Assembly: GCF_000522505.1 (NCBI RefSeq)
Contig: NZ_AZMV01000001.1
Location: 124,001-188,000 of the forward strand
Length of the DNA stretch: 64,000 nucleotides
Reading direction: 5' to 3'
Origin: Bifidobacterium moukalabense DSM 27321
GTDB lineage: Bacteria > Actinomycetota > Actinomycetes > Actinomycetales > Bifidobacteriaceae
Part shown: positions 39,048 to 49,354 of the stretch, piece by piece
Layout of the letters: each line of letters opens with the position of its first letter
How positions within the stretch are numbered: the first letter of the stretch is position 1
Notes under the pieces: generated by a model
The model's input: only the letters and a program-made list of their open reading frames with translations
Database searches by the model: none
What the model was told of the DNA's origin: nothing
Program-made: the position numbers and the translations under genes

Positions 39048-39707
39048 TTACTCGGATTCCCTCTTGCGTCCACCGAAGGTGTTCACCAGGTATTCGCCGC
39101 CGGAATACAGACACAGAATAAGCGCCAGGTAGATCAGTGCGTAGGTGATGGTGTAGTAGACGGTCATCCATAGTGGGGTCGGCTGGAGACTGTCGCCGGC
39201 CAGCTTCCACATCGGCATCATGAGCATGGCCAGGCCGATGCACTGCGTCAACGTCTTGTATTTGCCGGCTTGTGAGGCCGCGATCACCTTGCCGCCGGTG
39301 TCGATCACGAAGAAACGCATGACGGTGATGCCGATTTCGCGAATGAGGAACAAGGCGGTGACCACCCAACCGAGAATCGGATTGCCGAATTCGTTGAACG
39401 CCGCCGCCACGATCAACGTGCCGCAGGTGAGCAGCTTGTCGGCGATCGGGTCCATGAGCTTGCCCAGTTCGGTGACCTGATTGTACTTGCGCGCCATCCA
39501 TCCATCGAGCTTATCGGTGCCGGCGGCGATGATGAAGATGACGGCCGCCGCCCAACGCATGGCGATATTATCGGCGCCCCAGGCCCCGGCCTTGACGTAG
39601 AGCACCAAAAACACGATCACAAGGATGATTCTGGAGAAGGTGACGAGGTTCGGTGGCGCGTTCCAACCGTCGAGCAGTGATGACTTATGTTCTTCTTGCT
39701 TTTCCAT
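39048..39707 (-). CDS. pgsA: CDP-diacylglycerol-glycerol-3-phosphate 3-phosphatidyltransferase
   Basis: PgsA makes phosphatidylglycerophosphate, the precursor of phosphatidylglycerol. The protein (about 219 residues) has four to six membrane segments and the complete CDP-alcohol phosphotransferase signature near residues 65-92: DKLDGWMARKYNQVTELGKL followed by MDPIAD, with all the metal-binding Asp residues. The start is uncertain: GTG at 39716 has GGGG four bases upstream, and ATG at 39707 has no better site. It lies between ftsK and cinA. Confidence 0.93.
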   Translation of the reverse strand: MEKQEEHKSSLLDGWNAPPNLVTFSRIILVIVFLVLYVKAGAWGADNIAMRWAAAVIFIIAAGTDKLDGWMARKYNQVTELGKLMDPIADKLLTCGTLIVAAAFNEFGNPILGWVVTALFLIREIGITVMRFFVIDTGGKVIAASQAGKYKTLTQCIGLAMLMMPMWKLAGDSLQPTPLWMTVYYTITYALIYLALILCLYSGGEYLVNTFGGRKRESE

Positions 39708-39746
39708 ACCGTTCACGTTACCCCGAGACTTCTACCTTGCGACCAT

Positions 39747-42530
39747 CTACATGCCGTCGACTTCGCCCTTCTGGGACGCACCCGCCGTGAGGGATGAGGT
39801 CTCTCCCCTGATGAAAGCGAGCACGGACGGCAGATCCTGCGGCTGCACCAGCACCTCCCGGGCCTTGGAACCTTCGGAGGGACCGACCACTCCACGTGAC
39901 TCGAGCAGGTCCATAAGCCTGCCGGCCTTGGCGAAGCCGACGCGCAACTTGCGCTGCAGCATGGAGGTGGAGCCGAATTGCGTGGTGACCACAAGTTCCG
40001 CAGCCTGCAGGAGCACGTCCATGTCGCCGCCGATGTCCTCATCCGGTTCGATGGCCTTCTTCTCGGCCTCCTTGGCCATCTCCTCGATGTCCTCGCGATA
40101 GTGGGGCTTGCGCTGGGTGCGCACGAATTCCACGGCCCTGCGGATTTCGGATTCGTCGACCCATGCGCCCTGCACGCGCAACGGCTTGGCCTGACCCATC
40201 GGCAGGAACAGCGCGTCACCTTGGCCGATCAACGTCTCGGCACCGGTGGAATCGAGAATGACTCGCGAATCGGTGGCGGATGAGGTCGCAAAGGCCAACC
40301 GGGACGGGATGTTCGCCTTAATCAAACCGGTGACCACGTCGACGGACGGGCGCTGGGTGGCAAGCACCAGGTGCACGCCCGCGGCTCGAGCCAGCTGGGT
40401 GATGCGCTGGATGGAACTTTCCACGTCGTTCTTGGCGACCATCATGAGGTCGGCCATCTCGTCGACGACCACAAGAATATACGGATATGGAGCCACCTTG
40501 CGCTTGGAACCGGCAGGCGCATGTACCTTGCCGGCGCGAACGGCGGCATTGAAGTCCTTGATATGGCGGAACCCGAAGAACTCGAGGTCGCTGTATCGGG
40601 CATCCATCTCCTTGACCACCCATTCGAGCGCCTGCGCGGCCTTCTTCGGATCGGTGATGATCGGCGTGAGCAGGTGCGGGATTCCCGCATATGCTGACAA
40701 TTCCACGCGTTTGGGGTCGACCATGATCATACGCACCTGATCGGGCGTGGAACGCATGATCACGGAAGTGAGCATGGAGTTGATGAAACTCGACTTACCC
40801 GAACCGGTGGCGCCCGCCACCAACAGATGCGGCATCTTGGTCAGATCGGCGGTCACGAAATGGCCCTCCACGTCCTTGCCGACACCGGTGAGCATCGGGT
40901 TCGGATCGTTCATGGCCTTGTCGGAGCGTAGCACGTCGCCAAGCACCACGGTTTCACGGTCGGTGTTCGGAATCTCGATGCCGATGGCCGACTTGCCTTC
41001 GATCACGGACAGGATACGCACATCGGAGCTGGCCACCGCATAGGCGATGTTCTTCTGCAGGTTGGTGACCTTCTCGACTTTGACGCCGGGGCCGAGCTCC
41101 ACCTCGTACATGGTTACGGAGGGGCCTCGCAGGAAGCCGATGACCTTGGCGTCCACGTTGAACTGTTGGAAGGTGCCGGTCAGGGCGCGGATCACACGGT
41201 CGTTCTCCGGCGTGTGCACGGCATGCGGCACGCCCTTTTTGAGCATGGCAAGATCAGGCAGATGGTATGGGGCGTCCGGAACGTCGGTTTCCGTTTCATC
41301 GTCGCCATACGAGCCGGCCACGTCGTCCACGATTTCGCCGGTCGCGGCATCGACCATCACGGCATCGCCATTGGCCGTGCCGTCTTCGGCGATGCTGGCC
41401 CACGGGTCGTCGGCAGCGGCGCCGACCGGCTTGACCCCGTCCGCAGACACGGCTACGGTCGGCATGGCGCCACCCGCCATGCCGACCGGCTCGGATGGGA
41501 AGGAACGGCCCGCCATCGATGGCGTCATGGCCGTGGTATTGCCGGAGGCGTCATCGGCGGAGGAAGCCGCAGGACCCGCCATCGAGGAGATGGTGCGTGC
41601 ACCGCCGACCGGCTGGTACGGATCCTGCACCATGGTTTCGGCGGCCTCGCCATGGCTGGAGGCGGCGTTGAGGAAGGCTTCGTCACCGGCATAGTGGTCG
41701 AGCCCGCCCTGTTCGCCCTTGCCTCGCCTACGTGAGGAGAACCACTGCGACATTCTGGAGAACAGGCCATGCGCCGCCTGATCGGCATCGTCGGCATCGG
41801 TGCCGTCATGAGCGGGCACGCCTTCCGCGAATGCGAGCGTGGCGTCACCCACACGGACCTCATTCGGGAACTGTTCGGTCTCATCGTTCGCATGCGTCTT
41901 GCCCGAGCCGATGCCGAGTCTGTCGACCATCATGCGCAGGCCATCGGGAATATCGGTCACACGGGTGTGGGTGATCAGCAACAGCGAGAAGAGGATGACC
42001 ACCACGAAGATGATGATGGCGAACACTTTGGAAAGCCCCCATGCCAGGGGGCATCCCAATACGTAGCCGAGCAGGCCGCCGGACCGCTGCAGCAGCGCCA
42101 TGTCGAACGCTTGCGAATCCGAGGCCATGGCCGCATCGAGAATCGAACATATCGACCAGAGAATCATGAACCAGCCAAGCGCCATGCGCGCATTTTCGGA
42201 ACGCCGTTCGGATTTGCGCATGAGGCTGAACACCACAAGGGCCAGGAATACGGGCAATACCACGCTCATCAGGCCGAATGCGCCGGATGCCAGCGCATGC
42301 AGGGCACGCCCGAACACACCTTGCACGCGGAACCATTCGGAGGCACAGAAGAGCACGGCGAGAATCACCATGACGAAGCATGCGATGTCGCGCCGGTATT
42401 TGGTAAGGATGCCCGCTGCGGGAGATTGCTCGGGATCCATGACCTTGGTATCACCCGAGCGTGCCTTGCGCGCGGATCCCTTACCGCCTGTCTGTCCGTT
42501 GGAAGATGCTGTTCGTGCCATAACGGTCAT
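39747..42530 (-). CDS. ftsK: FtsK/SpoIIIE DNA translocase
   Basis: This translocase (about 927 residues) pumps DNA at the septum and helps resolve chromosome dimers. Four membrane segments lie in about residues 45-190 ([17 protein letters not shown] and later ones), then a long variable linker rich in Ala, Asp and Gly (about 200-420). The motor domain has Walker A ([10 protein letters not shown] near 570) and Walker B ([12 protein letters not shown]). The C-terminal gamma winged helix, which reads KOPS-like sites, is present ([20 protein letters not shown]). Starts at 42530 and 42521 are both possible; neither has a strong ribosome-binding site. Confidence 0.94.
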   Translation of the reverse strand: MTVMARTASSNGQTGGKGSARKARSGDTKVMDPEQSPAAGILTKYRRDIACFVMVILAVLFCASEWFRVQGVFGRALHALASGAFGLMSVVLPVFLALVVFSLMRKSERRSENARMALGWFMILWSICSILDAAMASDSQAFDMALLQRSGGLLGYVLGCPLAWGLSKVFAIIIFVVVILFSLLLITHTRVTDIPDGLRMMVDRLGIGSGKTHANDETEQFPNEVRVGDATLAFAEGVPAHDGTDADDADQAAHGLFSRMSQWFSSRRRGKGEQGGLDHYAGDEAFLNAASSHGEAAETMVQDPYQPVGGARTISSMAGPAASSADDASGNTTAMTPSMAGRSFPSEPVGMAGGAMPTVAVSADGVKPVGAAADDPWASIAEDGTANGDAVMVDAATGEIVDDVAGSYGDDETETDVPDAPYHLPDLAMLKKGVPHAVHTPENDRVIRALTGTFQQFNVDAKVIGFLRGPSVTMYEVELGPGVKVEKVTNLQKNIAYAVASSDVRILSVIEGKSAIGIEIPNTDRETVVLGDVLRSDKAMNDPNPMLTGVGKDVEGHFVTADLTKMPHLLVAGATGSGKSSFINSMLTSVIMRSTPDQVRMIMVDPKRVELSAYAGIPHLLTPIITDPKKAAQALEWVVKEMDARYSDLEFFGFRHIKDFNAAVRAGKVHAPAGSKRKVAPYPYILVVVDEMADLMMVAKNDVESSIQRITQLARAAGVHLVLATQRPSVDVVTGLIKANIPSRLAFATSSATDSRVILDSTGAETLIGQGDALFLPMGQAKPLRVQGAWVDESEIRRAVEFVRTQRKPHYREDIEEMAKEAEKKAIEPDEDIGGDMDVLLQAAELVVTTQFGSTSMLQRKLRVGFAKAGRLMDLLESRGVVGPSEGSKAREVLVQPQDLPSVLAFIRGETSSLTAGASQKGEVDGM

Positions 42531-42628
42531 GATTTTACCCAGTGGCACACCCATATCATGTCGTTGCTTCCGATTCGAACACAATCTCTAACTCAACCGA
42601 ACATCACATTTCAGTGAACATAACATTG

Positions 42629-42698
42629 TTAAGTGTTTTTAAGTGGGTTTTCCTAAAAAACAACTGAAACCAACTGAAACACTCCTGCTGTCACTTAA
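42629..42698 (+). promoter_or_regulatory. repeat elements upstream of the mannanase gene
   Basis: TTAAGTG occurs at 42629-42635 and 42639-42645, ten bases apart, and as its complement CACTTAA at 42692-42698. The ten-base unit caactgaaac is repeated in tandem at 42661-42680. Elements spaced by one helical turn suggest binding sites for a regulator of the mannanase gene. A sugar-responsive LacI-type protein would be usual, but none is encoded nearby. Confidence 0.45.
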
Positions 42699-42785
42699 GC
42701 GGTTCAGTCGCTAGCGTGGATAACAGCACGTTTATCTCGATGCAGAGTACGTGCCCACAAGATCAAAGGAGACGATGAACAACCC

Positions 42786-45700
42786 ATGGGAACAGTAACG
42801 AAAAGACTGCTGGCGACCGTGGTGGCGGCCTCTACCATCCTTGGTATGAGCTCCCTCCCAGCCCTTGCCGCAGAAGACAATCCGACATCTTCAAGCGACA
42901 CCGTGAACATCAGCGACGTCAACGCCACCGCAGAGACGCGCGCCCTGTTCGCCAAGCTTCGCGACAGCAAGGCGGGCGACCTGCGCTTCGGCCAGCAGCA
43001 TGCAACCGACGAACACATCAGCTCAACCGCTTCAGAAGGCGATGTATATGAGATGACCGGCAAATATCCAGCCGTATTCGGCTGGGACGCCGGACTCGCG
43101 CTACGCGGCGCCGAGAAGCCGGGCTCCGGTTCCGACAAGCAAGCCAATGCCGAGGTACTGGCGCAGAACATCGTCGATGCCGACGCCAAGGGTGCCATCG
43201 TGACGCTATCCGCACACTGGTACAACCCAGGCACCGGCGGCGACTTCAACGACACCACCGCCGTTGCGTCCGAGCTGTTGCCGGGAGGCAAGTACTCCGG
43301 CACCTTCAACGAGGAGCTTGACGCCATCGCAGCCACCGCGCAGCAGGCCAAGCGCAGCGACGGCACCTTGATTCCGATCATCTTCCGCCCGTTGCACGAG
43401 AACAACGGCAGCTGGTTCTGGTGGGGTGCCACGCACGCCTCCGCCAGCGAATACAAGGAACTGTACCGCTATATCGTCGACTATCTGCGCGACGTCAAGG
43501 GCGTGCACAACCTGCTGTACGCGTACTCCCCCGGCGGCACCTTCAACGGCAAGGCCGACGGCTATCTCGAAACCTATCCGGGAGACCAGTGGGTGGACGT
43601 GCTCGGCTACGACGAATACGACACCGATAACTCCGCGGACGATTCGAACGCCTGGATCAATACCGTGGTCAAAGACCTCAAGATGATCGGCAACGAGGCA
43701 ACGAACCGCGGCAAGATCGTGGCATTCACCGAATTCGGGCGTTCCGGAGACCGCAAGTTCACCGAATCCGGCACCGACAACAAGGACACCAAGTTCTTCG
43801 CCGAGCTCGCCGACGCCTTGGCCAAGGAAGTGCCGAACACCGCCTACATGATGACATGGGCCAACTTCGGCGGATCCGGCAGCGGATTCCAGTCGTACAC
43901 CCCATGGAAGGGCACCGACGGAGAGAAGGACTTCCAGGACTTCGCCAACAGCAACGCGAACCTCATGGCTTCCGCCGACAATGTCGATTATTCGAACGCT
44001 CCGACAGCCGCAGCCCAAACCGGCAGCGCACGCATCGTCACTCCGGTCAATGGCAACCGCGTAACCGATACGAAGCTCACCATTCGCGTCAAGACCGAAG
44101 GCGTGCGGTATTCGCAGCTCGACACCGCATCCGCAGTCGTGACCACCGATCGGGGCCAGAGCGTGAAACTCACCTATTCCTGCAACGGCTATTTCACCGG
44201 CACGCTGGATCTCGACGAGGCCGGCATCAAGCTCGACCAGTCCAAGCTCACGCTGACCGCACAGGTCAAGACCAAGGACGGCAAGACGCTCGCCGCCGCG
44301 GAAGACGACGGTTCCGTAACCGTCAGACTCGGCGCCAAGCCGGAAGCGGTCGTGGGAGACGTGGAGACCTTCGACACCTACGATTCCGACGCGGAATTGC
44401 AGTCCGTATACTCCCCCAACCACACCGAGAAGTCCAATCTCACGCTGACCGACGGTCTGGAGGGTTCCAAGGCCGGCAATTTCCACTACGTATTCGCCAA
44501 CGACAGCGACTACAACGGCTTCCAGCGCTCCTACACCCCGAAGCAGGATTGGTCCGGCTTCTCCAAGCTGACGATGAAGCTCAAGGCCGACGGCTCCGAC
44601 CACAAGTTCGTCGTGCAGATCAACGCCGGCGGAGTCACCTTCGAGGCGTATCCGAAGATCGACACCACCGACACCCACGAGGTGACGCTGAACTTCGGTG
44701 ACGCCGACGGCAACGGCGGCGATTTCGCACCGGCCTCCTGGGACACCTCCCATGCCGGCACCAAGCTCTCGCAGGAACTGCTGTCCAAGGTCGGCTCGTT
44801 CGCGCTGTACATCAACAGCAATGGCGGAGACCGACCGACGAGCGGCGATCTGGTGATCGACTCCATCAGGCTGGACGGCGAGCGCGACGCCTATGCACCG
44901 CAGGAGACGCCGTCCACGCCGAGTGACGCCGAGCTGCAGAGCATCGACGATTTCTCCGGGTATGCGGATGACCAGGAGCTCAGGAGCGCATGGGGCAACC
45001 GCAACCACACCGAGGTGCTGTCTTTGACCGACGGCCCGACCGACGGCTCCAAGGCACTGCGATTCACGTATGATTTCGCCAACGGCGGCTGGTATGACGT
45101 GGCGCAGTATCTGGGAGGCAAGAACTGGTCCGGCGAAGGCACGCTGAAGTTGCAGGTCCGCGGCGACGGCTCCAACAACGCCATCGGACTGCAGATCGGC
45201 ACCATGGAGGGCAAGTACTTCCATTACGACATCAAGCTCGATTTCGAAGGCTGGAAACAGATCGAAATTCCGCTGGTCGGCAATGGCTCGTTGACCCAGA
45301 CCTGGCCCGACGACGCCGACAAGGGCAACTCCATGACCGATGACGACCTGACCTCCATCAAGGAGCTGGTGTTCGCGTCCAACAAGTGGAACGACGAAAG
45401 CACCGGCATCGACTTCGCCATCGCCGACATCCAAGTGGTCCCCTCAGACGGCCCCTCCACCGATACCGAGGCCACGAAGGACGCTACCGACGGGGATATG
45501 AAGCAGGACGAAGCAGGGGACGACGTCAAGGACACCTCCGCCGACATCGCCAATCAGGATCCGTCGACCTGCCCGATCGCCGACGATCCGTCCGATACCG
45601 CAGACACCGGCAACGACGGCAACGACGGCAACGACGGCAACGACGGAAGCGGCAACGGCACTTCGGCCGACCCCTCCGCGCAGTCCGGCAAGAGAACGTC

Positions 45701-45860
45701 CGATGCGGCGAAATCCGCCGCCAAGAAGACGGCATCCGAAAACCTGTCGAGCACAGGTTCCGGCATAGTCTACGTCGTCGCCGCGATGGCCGTGCTGCTG
45801 CTGGGAGGCTGCACCGCGTTCATCGTTCTCACGCGGAAGGGAGAAGCCGGACAACGCTAG
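42786..45860 (+). CDS. cell-wall-anchored GH26 endo-beta-1,4-mannanase with two CBMs
   Basis: This 1,024-residue exported enzyme cleaves beta-mannan. A signal peptide (about 1-28, ending ALA-A) precedes a GH26 catalytic domain (about 45-400). The acid/base is probably E205 (RPLHENNGSWFWWG) and the nucleophile E316 (FTEFGRSG). An Ig-like module (about 415-515) and two related CBM23-like modules (about 520-705 and 716-885) follow. An acidic linker with a four-copy Gly-Asn-Asp repeat leads to LSSTG (near 988), a membrane segment and a basic tail, an LPXTG-like sortase signal. The layout matches the characterised B. adolescentis BaMan26A. AAAGGAGA is 13 bases from the ATG and also serves a seven-codon frame at 42775. 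Confidence 0.9.
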   Translation: MGTVTKRLLATVVAASTILGMSSLPALAAEDNPTSSSDTVNISDVNATAETRALFAKLRDSKAGDLRFGQQHATDEHISSTASEGDVYEMTGKYPAVFGWDAGLALRGAEKPGSGSDKQANAEVLAQNIVDADAKGAIVTLSAHWYNPGTGGDFNDTTAVASELLPGGKYSGTFNEELDAIAATAQQAKRSDGTLIPIIFRPLHENNGSWFWWGATHASASEYKELYRYIVDYLRDVKGVHNLLYAYSPGGTFNGKADGYLETYPGDQWVDVLGYDEYDTDNSADDSNAWINTVVKDLKMIGNEATNRGKIVAFTEFGRSGDRKFTESGTDNKDTKFFAELADALAKEVPNTAYMMTWANFGGSGSGFQSYTPWKGTDGEKDFQDFANSNANLMASADNVDYSNAPTAAAQTGSARIVTPVNGNRVTDTKLTIRVKTEGVRYSQLDTASAVVTTDRGQSVKLTYSCNGYFTGTLDLDEAGIKLDQSKLTLTAQVKTKDGKTLAAAEDDGSVTVRLGAKPEAVVGDVETFDTYDSDAELQSVYSPNHTEKSNLTLTDGLEGSKAGNFHYVFANDSDYNGFQRSYTPKQDWSGFSKLTMKLKADGSDHKFVVQINAGGVTFEAYPKIDTTDTHEVTLNFGDADGNGGDFAPASWDTSHAGTKLSQELLSKVGSFALYINSNGGDRPTSGDLVIDSIRLDGERDAYAPQETPSTPSDAELQSIDDFSGYADDQELRSAWGNRNHTEVLSLTDGPTDGSKALRFTYDFANGGWYDVAQYLGGKNWSGEGTLKLQVRGDGSNNAIGLQIGTMEGKYFHYDIKLDFEGWKQIEIPLVGNGSLTQTWPDDADKGNSMTDDDLTSIKELVFASNKWNDESTGIDFAIADIQVVPSDGPSTDTEATKDATDGDMKQDEAGDDVKDTSADIANQDPSTCPIADDPSDTADTGNDGNDGNDGNDGSGNGTSADPSAQSGKRTSDAAKSAAKKTASENLSSTGSGIVYVVAAMAVLLLGGCTAFIVLTRKGEAGQR
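45609..45644 (+). repeat. nine-base tandem repeat in the mannanase linker
   Basis: The unit GGCAACGAC occurs four times in tandem and encodes Gly-Asn-Asp repeats in the acidic linker before the wall anchor. Copy number could vary between strains without breaking the frame. Confidence 0.9.
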
Positions 45861-45899
45861 GCGACCCTTTCAACGCGACATGACGGCGTGAGCCGCCCA

Positions 45900-45928
45900 A
45901 GCCCTCCATGATTCCATGGAGGGCTTTT
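45900..45928 (+). terminator. Rho-independent terminator of the mannanase gene
   Basis: Arms agccctccatg (45900-45910) and catggagggct (45915-45925) pair perfectly around a four-base loop, followed by TTTT. It starts 40 bases after the mannanase stop. Confidence 0.85.
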
Positions 45929-45975
45929 GCCATGCCTGGCGTAAGCTTCACGCAGTTCGCGCTATCATCGGGAAT

Positions 45976-46767
45976 ATGACTCCCGCAGAACGTGCGAGCG
46001 CAGTCGCATTTGCTCTGAAGAACTGCGCACTGGAAGCAATGACGCCGGGTTCCGCAACGATGCGGGCCGCGGCCGACTATGAACACGGCTCCATCGATGT
46101 GGCGCGCCTGATCGAAATCGCCGATGATGAGGCAAGCTCGCACATCAGCCGTTACCGTTTGGCGGATGGCTCCCTGGACGATACCGCCGCGGACCATGCC
46201 TCAAGCCTGTTCGCAAGGAACGTGCTACTGGCGGAACGCGGTTGGAAGACGACCGGGGATCTGAGCGAACTGATCGCCATCCACAACGGTCTGTTCACAG
46301 GCGTGTTCGACGATGCCGGCAAACTACGCACCTCGAACACCACACGTGAGCGCAGTGACGACAGGGCCCGCGCCAAGGATCCGGAGGCATTCTTCCCCGC
46401 CTCGCTGATCGAGACGGGTGCGATGAACATCTCCACCGAGCTGGCGGAACAGCATAATCTGACCTGCCTGGACCGTGACGAGTTCATTCGAAGACTTGCC
46501 AAGATCTATGACGAGCTCGGCTATCTGCATCCGTTCAAGGGCGGCAACGCGATGGTGCTGCGCATGTTCGCCTCACGCTTGGCGCATGACGCCGGATGGG
46601 ATCTCGATTGGGGTCCGGTGACGCGCGAAGCGTATCGCGAGGCCAAGCATCAGGCCTACCAAGGCAAGATCATCGCATTCGCGCGCATGTTCGAGGCGAT
46701 AGTACGGCCGGCGAATCCGACGCGCGTGTTTCTGATCGCCGGATGGGATCAGGGCCCGGCGCACTGA
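45976..46767 (+). CDS. Fic-fold protein with an altered active-site motif
   Basis: This 263-residue protein has the Fic/DOC fold. The expected motif HPFxxGNGR(T/S) reads HPFKGGNAMVLR, starting near H185. The catalytic His and the Asn are kept, but the usual Gly-Arg-Thr after Asn is Ala-Met-Val. Fic enzymes transfer AMP or similar groups to proteins, and the changed loop suggests an altered or lost reaction. No antitoxin-like small gene is adjacent. No clear inhibitory helix motif was identified. The ATG at 45976 has no separate ribosome-binding site, but TATCAT at 45963-45968 is placed as a -10 box for a leaderless mRNA. Confidence 0.8.
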   Translation: MTPAERASAVAFALKNCALEAMTPGSATMRAAADYEHGSIDVARLIEIADDEASSHISRYRLADGSLDDTAADHASSLFARNVLLAERGWKTTGDLSELIAIHNGLFTGVFDDAGKLRTSNTTRERSDDRARAKDPEAFFPASLIETGAMNISTELAEQHNLTCLDRDEFIRRLAKIYDELGYLHPFKGGNAMVLRMFASRLAHDAGWDLDWGPVTREAYREAKHQAYQGKIIAFARMFEAIVRPANPTRVFLIAGWDQGPAH

Positions 46768-46776
46768 CCGCCCCGC

Positions 46777-47781
46777 TCAGCCGATATCGCCGAGATGATG
46801 CTGGGTGTAGGCGTCGGCCTGTGCGTCGATGGCGTCGTAGTCGCCGGCGTCCGCATGCTCGATGATGGCCATCGCATTGTCGAGTACGGCGGGGTTCAAC
46901 GCCTGAAGCCAATGGATGCGTGGATCACGGCCGAACCAGCCCATCTGCTTACGGGCAAGACGCTTCGTTTTCTGCGCGATGTCCATGAACGTGTCGTTCA
47001 GATCGCGAAGACCATCCAGATAGTCGACGACCTGCTGGTAGCCAAGCGCCTTGGCGGCGGTGATGCCAAGTCGCGGGCGGATCCGCTCCACCTCCTCGAT
47101 GAACCCGTCCTCCAGCATCCGCTTGGTGCGGATATCGATGCGACGGTCCAATTCCTCGCGCGGCAGGTCAAGGCCGATCTGCACGGTGGGAATCACATAT
47201 CGGTAATGTGGCAGGCTTGCCGAATATGGACGCCCGGTCACTTCGATCACTTCCAGCGCACGGATGGTGCGGCGCGGATTGTGCGGATCCATGTGGGCCG
47301 CCGCTTCCGGGTCCTTGGCCCTAAGCTCATCGAAGAGCACGCCGGCGCCCTCCGTTTGCTCACGTTCCTCCAGTCTTTCACGCACGTTCGGGTCGGTGCC
47401 GGGGAACGAGATGTCGTCGATTGCGGCGCGTGCGTACAGGCCGGAGCCGCCAACCAGAATCGGACGCACTCCCCTATCCTGCAATTCGGCGATTTTCCTG
47501 CGCGCCAACTCTTGGAACCGCGCCACCGACATGGCATCATCCGGCTCGATGATGTCGATGAGATGATGCCTGACCTGGGCCTGCTCCTCCGCGCTGGCCT
47601 TGGCGGTGCCGATATCCATGCCCTTGTACATCTGGTAGGCGTCGGCGTTGACGATTTCGGCCTTTTCGCCCTTGGCCGCCAACGCCTTGGCGATGGCGAT
47701 GCCGAGTCCCGTCTTGCCGGATGCGGTGGGCCCCACGATGGAGACCACACGCCGTGCTCTCCCCTCAGTGACGGACGGCAT
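46777..47781 (-). CDS. miaA: tRNA dimethylallyltransferase
   Basis: MiaA adds a dimethylallyl group to N6 of A37 in tRNAs reading UNN codons. The protein (334 residues) has the P-loop [17 protein letters not shown], the [17 protein letters not shown] segment, [20 protein letters not shown], and the tRNA-binding KALGYQQV and Lys/Arg-rich helices near the end. The ATG at 47781 lies inside the miaB end by 17 bases and has AGGT upstream. Its product is the substrate of MiaB, so the two steps are encoded in order in one operon. Confidence 0.94.
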   Translation of the reverse strand: MPSVTEGRARRVVSIVGPTASGKTGLGIAIAKALAAKGEKAEIVNADAYQMYKGMDIGTAKASAEEQAQVRHHLIDIIEPDDAMSVARFQELARRKIAELQDRGVRPILVGGSGLYARAAIDDISFPGTDPNVRERLEEREQTEGAGVLFDELRAKDPEAAAHMDPHNPRRTIRALEVIEVTGRPYSASLPHYRYVIPTVQIGLDLPREELDRRIDIRTKRMLEDGFIEEVERIRPRLGITAAKALGYQQVVDYLDGLRDLNDTFMDIAQKTKRLARKQMGWFGRDPRIHWLQALNPAVLDNAMAIIEHADAGDYDAIDAQADAYTQHHLGDIG

Positions 47782-49219
47782 AGGTCTGACCTGCCTTCGG
47801 GTCGGGGTCGGCAATGAGATTGTGCCGACCCGCATGGGTGACGGTGGCGGTCACGACATCGCCCACCTGCGGCATCGACTCGCCTTCCGGAATGCCGACA
47901 TGCACGAGCACGCCGGTCTTCTCACGGCCGGTCACACGATGGGTGGCGGCATCCTTCCTGCCGGGCACGCCGGTGACCATCACCTCGACATCACGGCCTT
48001 CGAAGGTCTTGAGGTCCTCTTCGGTGATACGCTCCTGCAGCGCGACAAGACGCTCGAAACGATCCTGAACCACATCATGCGGAACCTGTTCCATCTCGGC
48101 GGCCGGCGTACCGGGACGCGGTGAGTAGATGAACGTGAACGCGGACGAGAACCGCGCCTCTTCGACCACACGCAGGGTCTCCTGGAAATCCTCCTCCGTC
48201 TCGCCGGGAAATCCGACGATGATGTCGGTGGAGATCTGCGCGTCCGGCATGGCCTCACGAATCCTGCGCAGGATATCCAGGAACTTCGCGGAACGGTAGG
48301 AGCGGCGCATCGCGCGCAGGATCCTGTCGGAACCGGACTGCAACGGGAAATGCAGCTGATGCATGACATTGGGCGTTTCGGCCATGGCGGCGATCACATC
48401 GTCGGTAAAGGCCGCCGGGTGCGGTGAGGTGAAGCGCACACGTTCCAGGCCCTCGATTTCGCCGCAGGCGCGCAACAGCTTGGAAAAGGCGAAGCGATCG
48501 CCGATGCCGTAGCCGAAGGAGTTCACGTTCTGCCCGAGCAGCGTGACCTCCTTGGCGCCTTCGTCGACGCACTGGCGGATTTCGGCGAGGATGTCGCCCG
48601 GACGGCGATCATGCTCCTTGCCGCGCGTAGTCGGCACGATGCAGAAGGTGCACGTGTTGTTGCAGCCCACGGAGATGGCCACCCAGCTCGACACCTTTGA
48701 GGCACGGTCGGTAGGCAGCTGGCTCGGGAAGTAATTCAGCTCCTCCTCGACCTTGACCTGCGCATGCCCTTGGATACGCGCCTGATCGAGCAGCTGGGGC
48801 AGGGAGCCGATGTTCTTCGTGCCGAACACGGCGTCGACCCACGGGGCCTTCCTGGCGATCTTCTCACGATCGAGCTGGGCCATGCACCCACCGACGGCAA
48901 TCTGCAGGTTCGGGCGTTCGCGCTTCATCTCGGCCCACAGGCCGATGGTGCCGTACATGCGTTCGGCGGCGTTCTCCCGCACCGCACACGTGTTCATGAC
49001 GATCAGGTCCACATCGTGATCCATGTACTGTTCCTCAGTGGCCGGAACATAGCCGGCCTGCTCGAGCACACCCGCGATGCGCTCGGAATCATGCACGTTC
49101 ATCTGGCATCCGAGCGTATGCACATAGAACACGCCCTTCCCTCGCACGGGGGCTGTATCGGCGGCCGGTTCAGCCAGTTTCGAGGCACGCTCCGCCTCGG
49201 TCATCATGTCTTCATTCAT
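47765..49219 (-). CDS. miaB: tRNA-2-methylthio-N6-dimethylallyladenosine synthase
   Basis: MiaB is a radical-SAM methylthiotransferase acting on the product of MiaA. The 484-residue protein has the N-terminal UPF0004 domain with three Cys ([21 protein letters not shown]), the radical-SAM motif [11 protein letters not shown] (CxxxCxxC), and the C-terminal TRAM domain. Length and cysteine pattern are complete. The ribosome-binding site is weak. It is followed by and overlaps miaA and is divergent from the small alarmone synthetase. Confidence 0.95.
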   Translation of the reverse strand: MNEDMMTEAERASKLAEPAADTAPVRGKGVFYVHTLGCQMNVHDSERIAGVLEQAGYVPATEEQYMDHDVDLIVMNTCAVRENAAERMYGTIGLWAEMKRERPNLQIAVGGCMAQLDREKIARKAPWVDAVFGTKNIGSLPQLLDQARIQGHAQVKVEEELNYFPSQLPTDRASKVSSWVAISVGCNNTCTFCIVPTTRGKEHDRRPGDILAEIRQCVDEGAKEVTLLGQNVNSFGYGIGDRFAFSKLLRACGEIEGLERVRFTSPHPAAFTDDVIAAMAETPNVMHQLHFPLQSGSDRILRAMRRSYRSAKFLDILRRIREAMPDAQISTDIIVGFPGETEEDFQETLRVVEEARFSSAFTFIYSPRPGTPAAEMEQVPHDVVQDRFERLVALQERITEEDLKTFEGRDVEVMVTGVPGRKDAATHRVTGREKTGVLVHVGIPEGESMPQVGDVVTATVTHAGRHNLIADPDPKAGQTYAVRH

Positions 49220-49354
49220 AACGCACCATGCTATCGGCAGGGCCGCCCAGAGACCGGCGGACGGCGACGGAAATCATGGCGATTACGTGAATACGAGGGC
49301 GCCTCCCCGGGTTTTCCCAGTGTCGTTAGGGGTGCCGTGGGTACACTATTGCCC

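Noticed and set aside
43206..45434. long open frame of 742 codons on the minus strand
   Set aside because: It is antisense to the mannanase and is Gly/Val/Arg-rich with no domain.
45609..45644. short tandem repeats considered as a CRISPR array
   Set aside because: The units are nine bases, contiguous and in frame. No spacers exist. No CRISPR array was found anywhere in the window.
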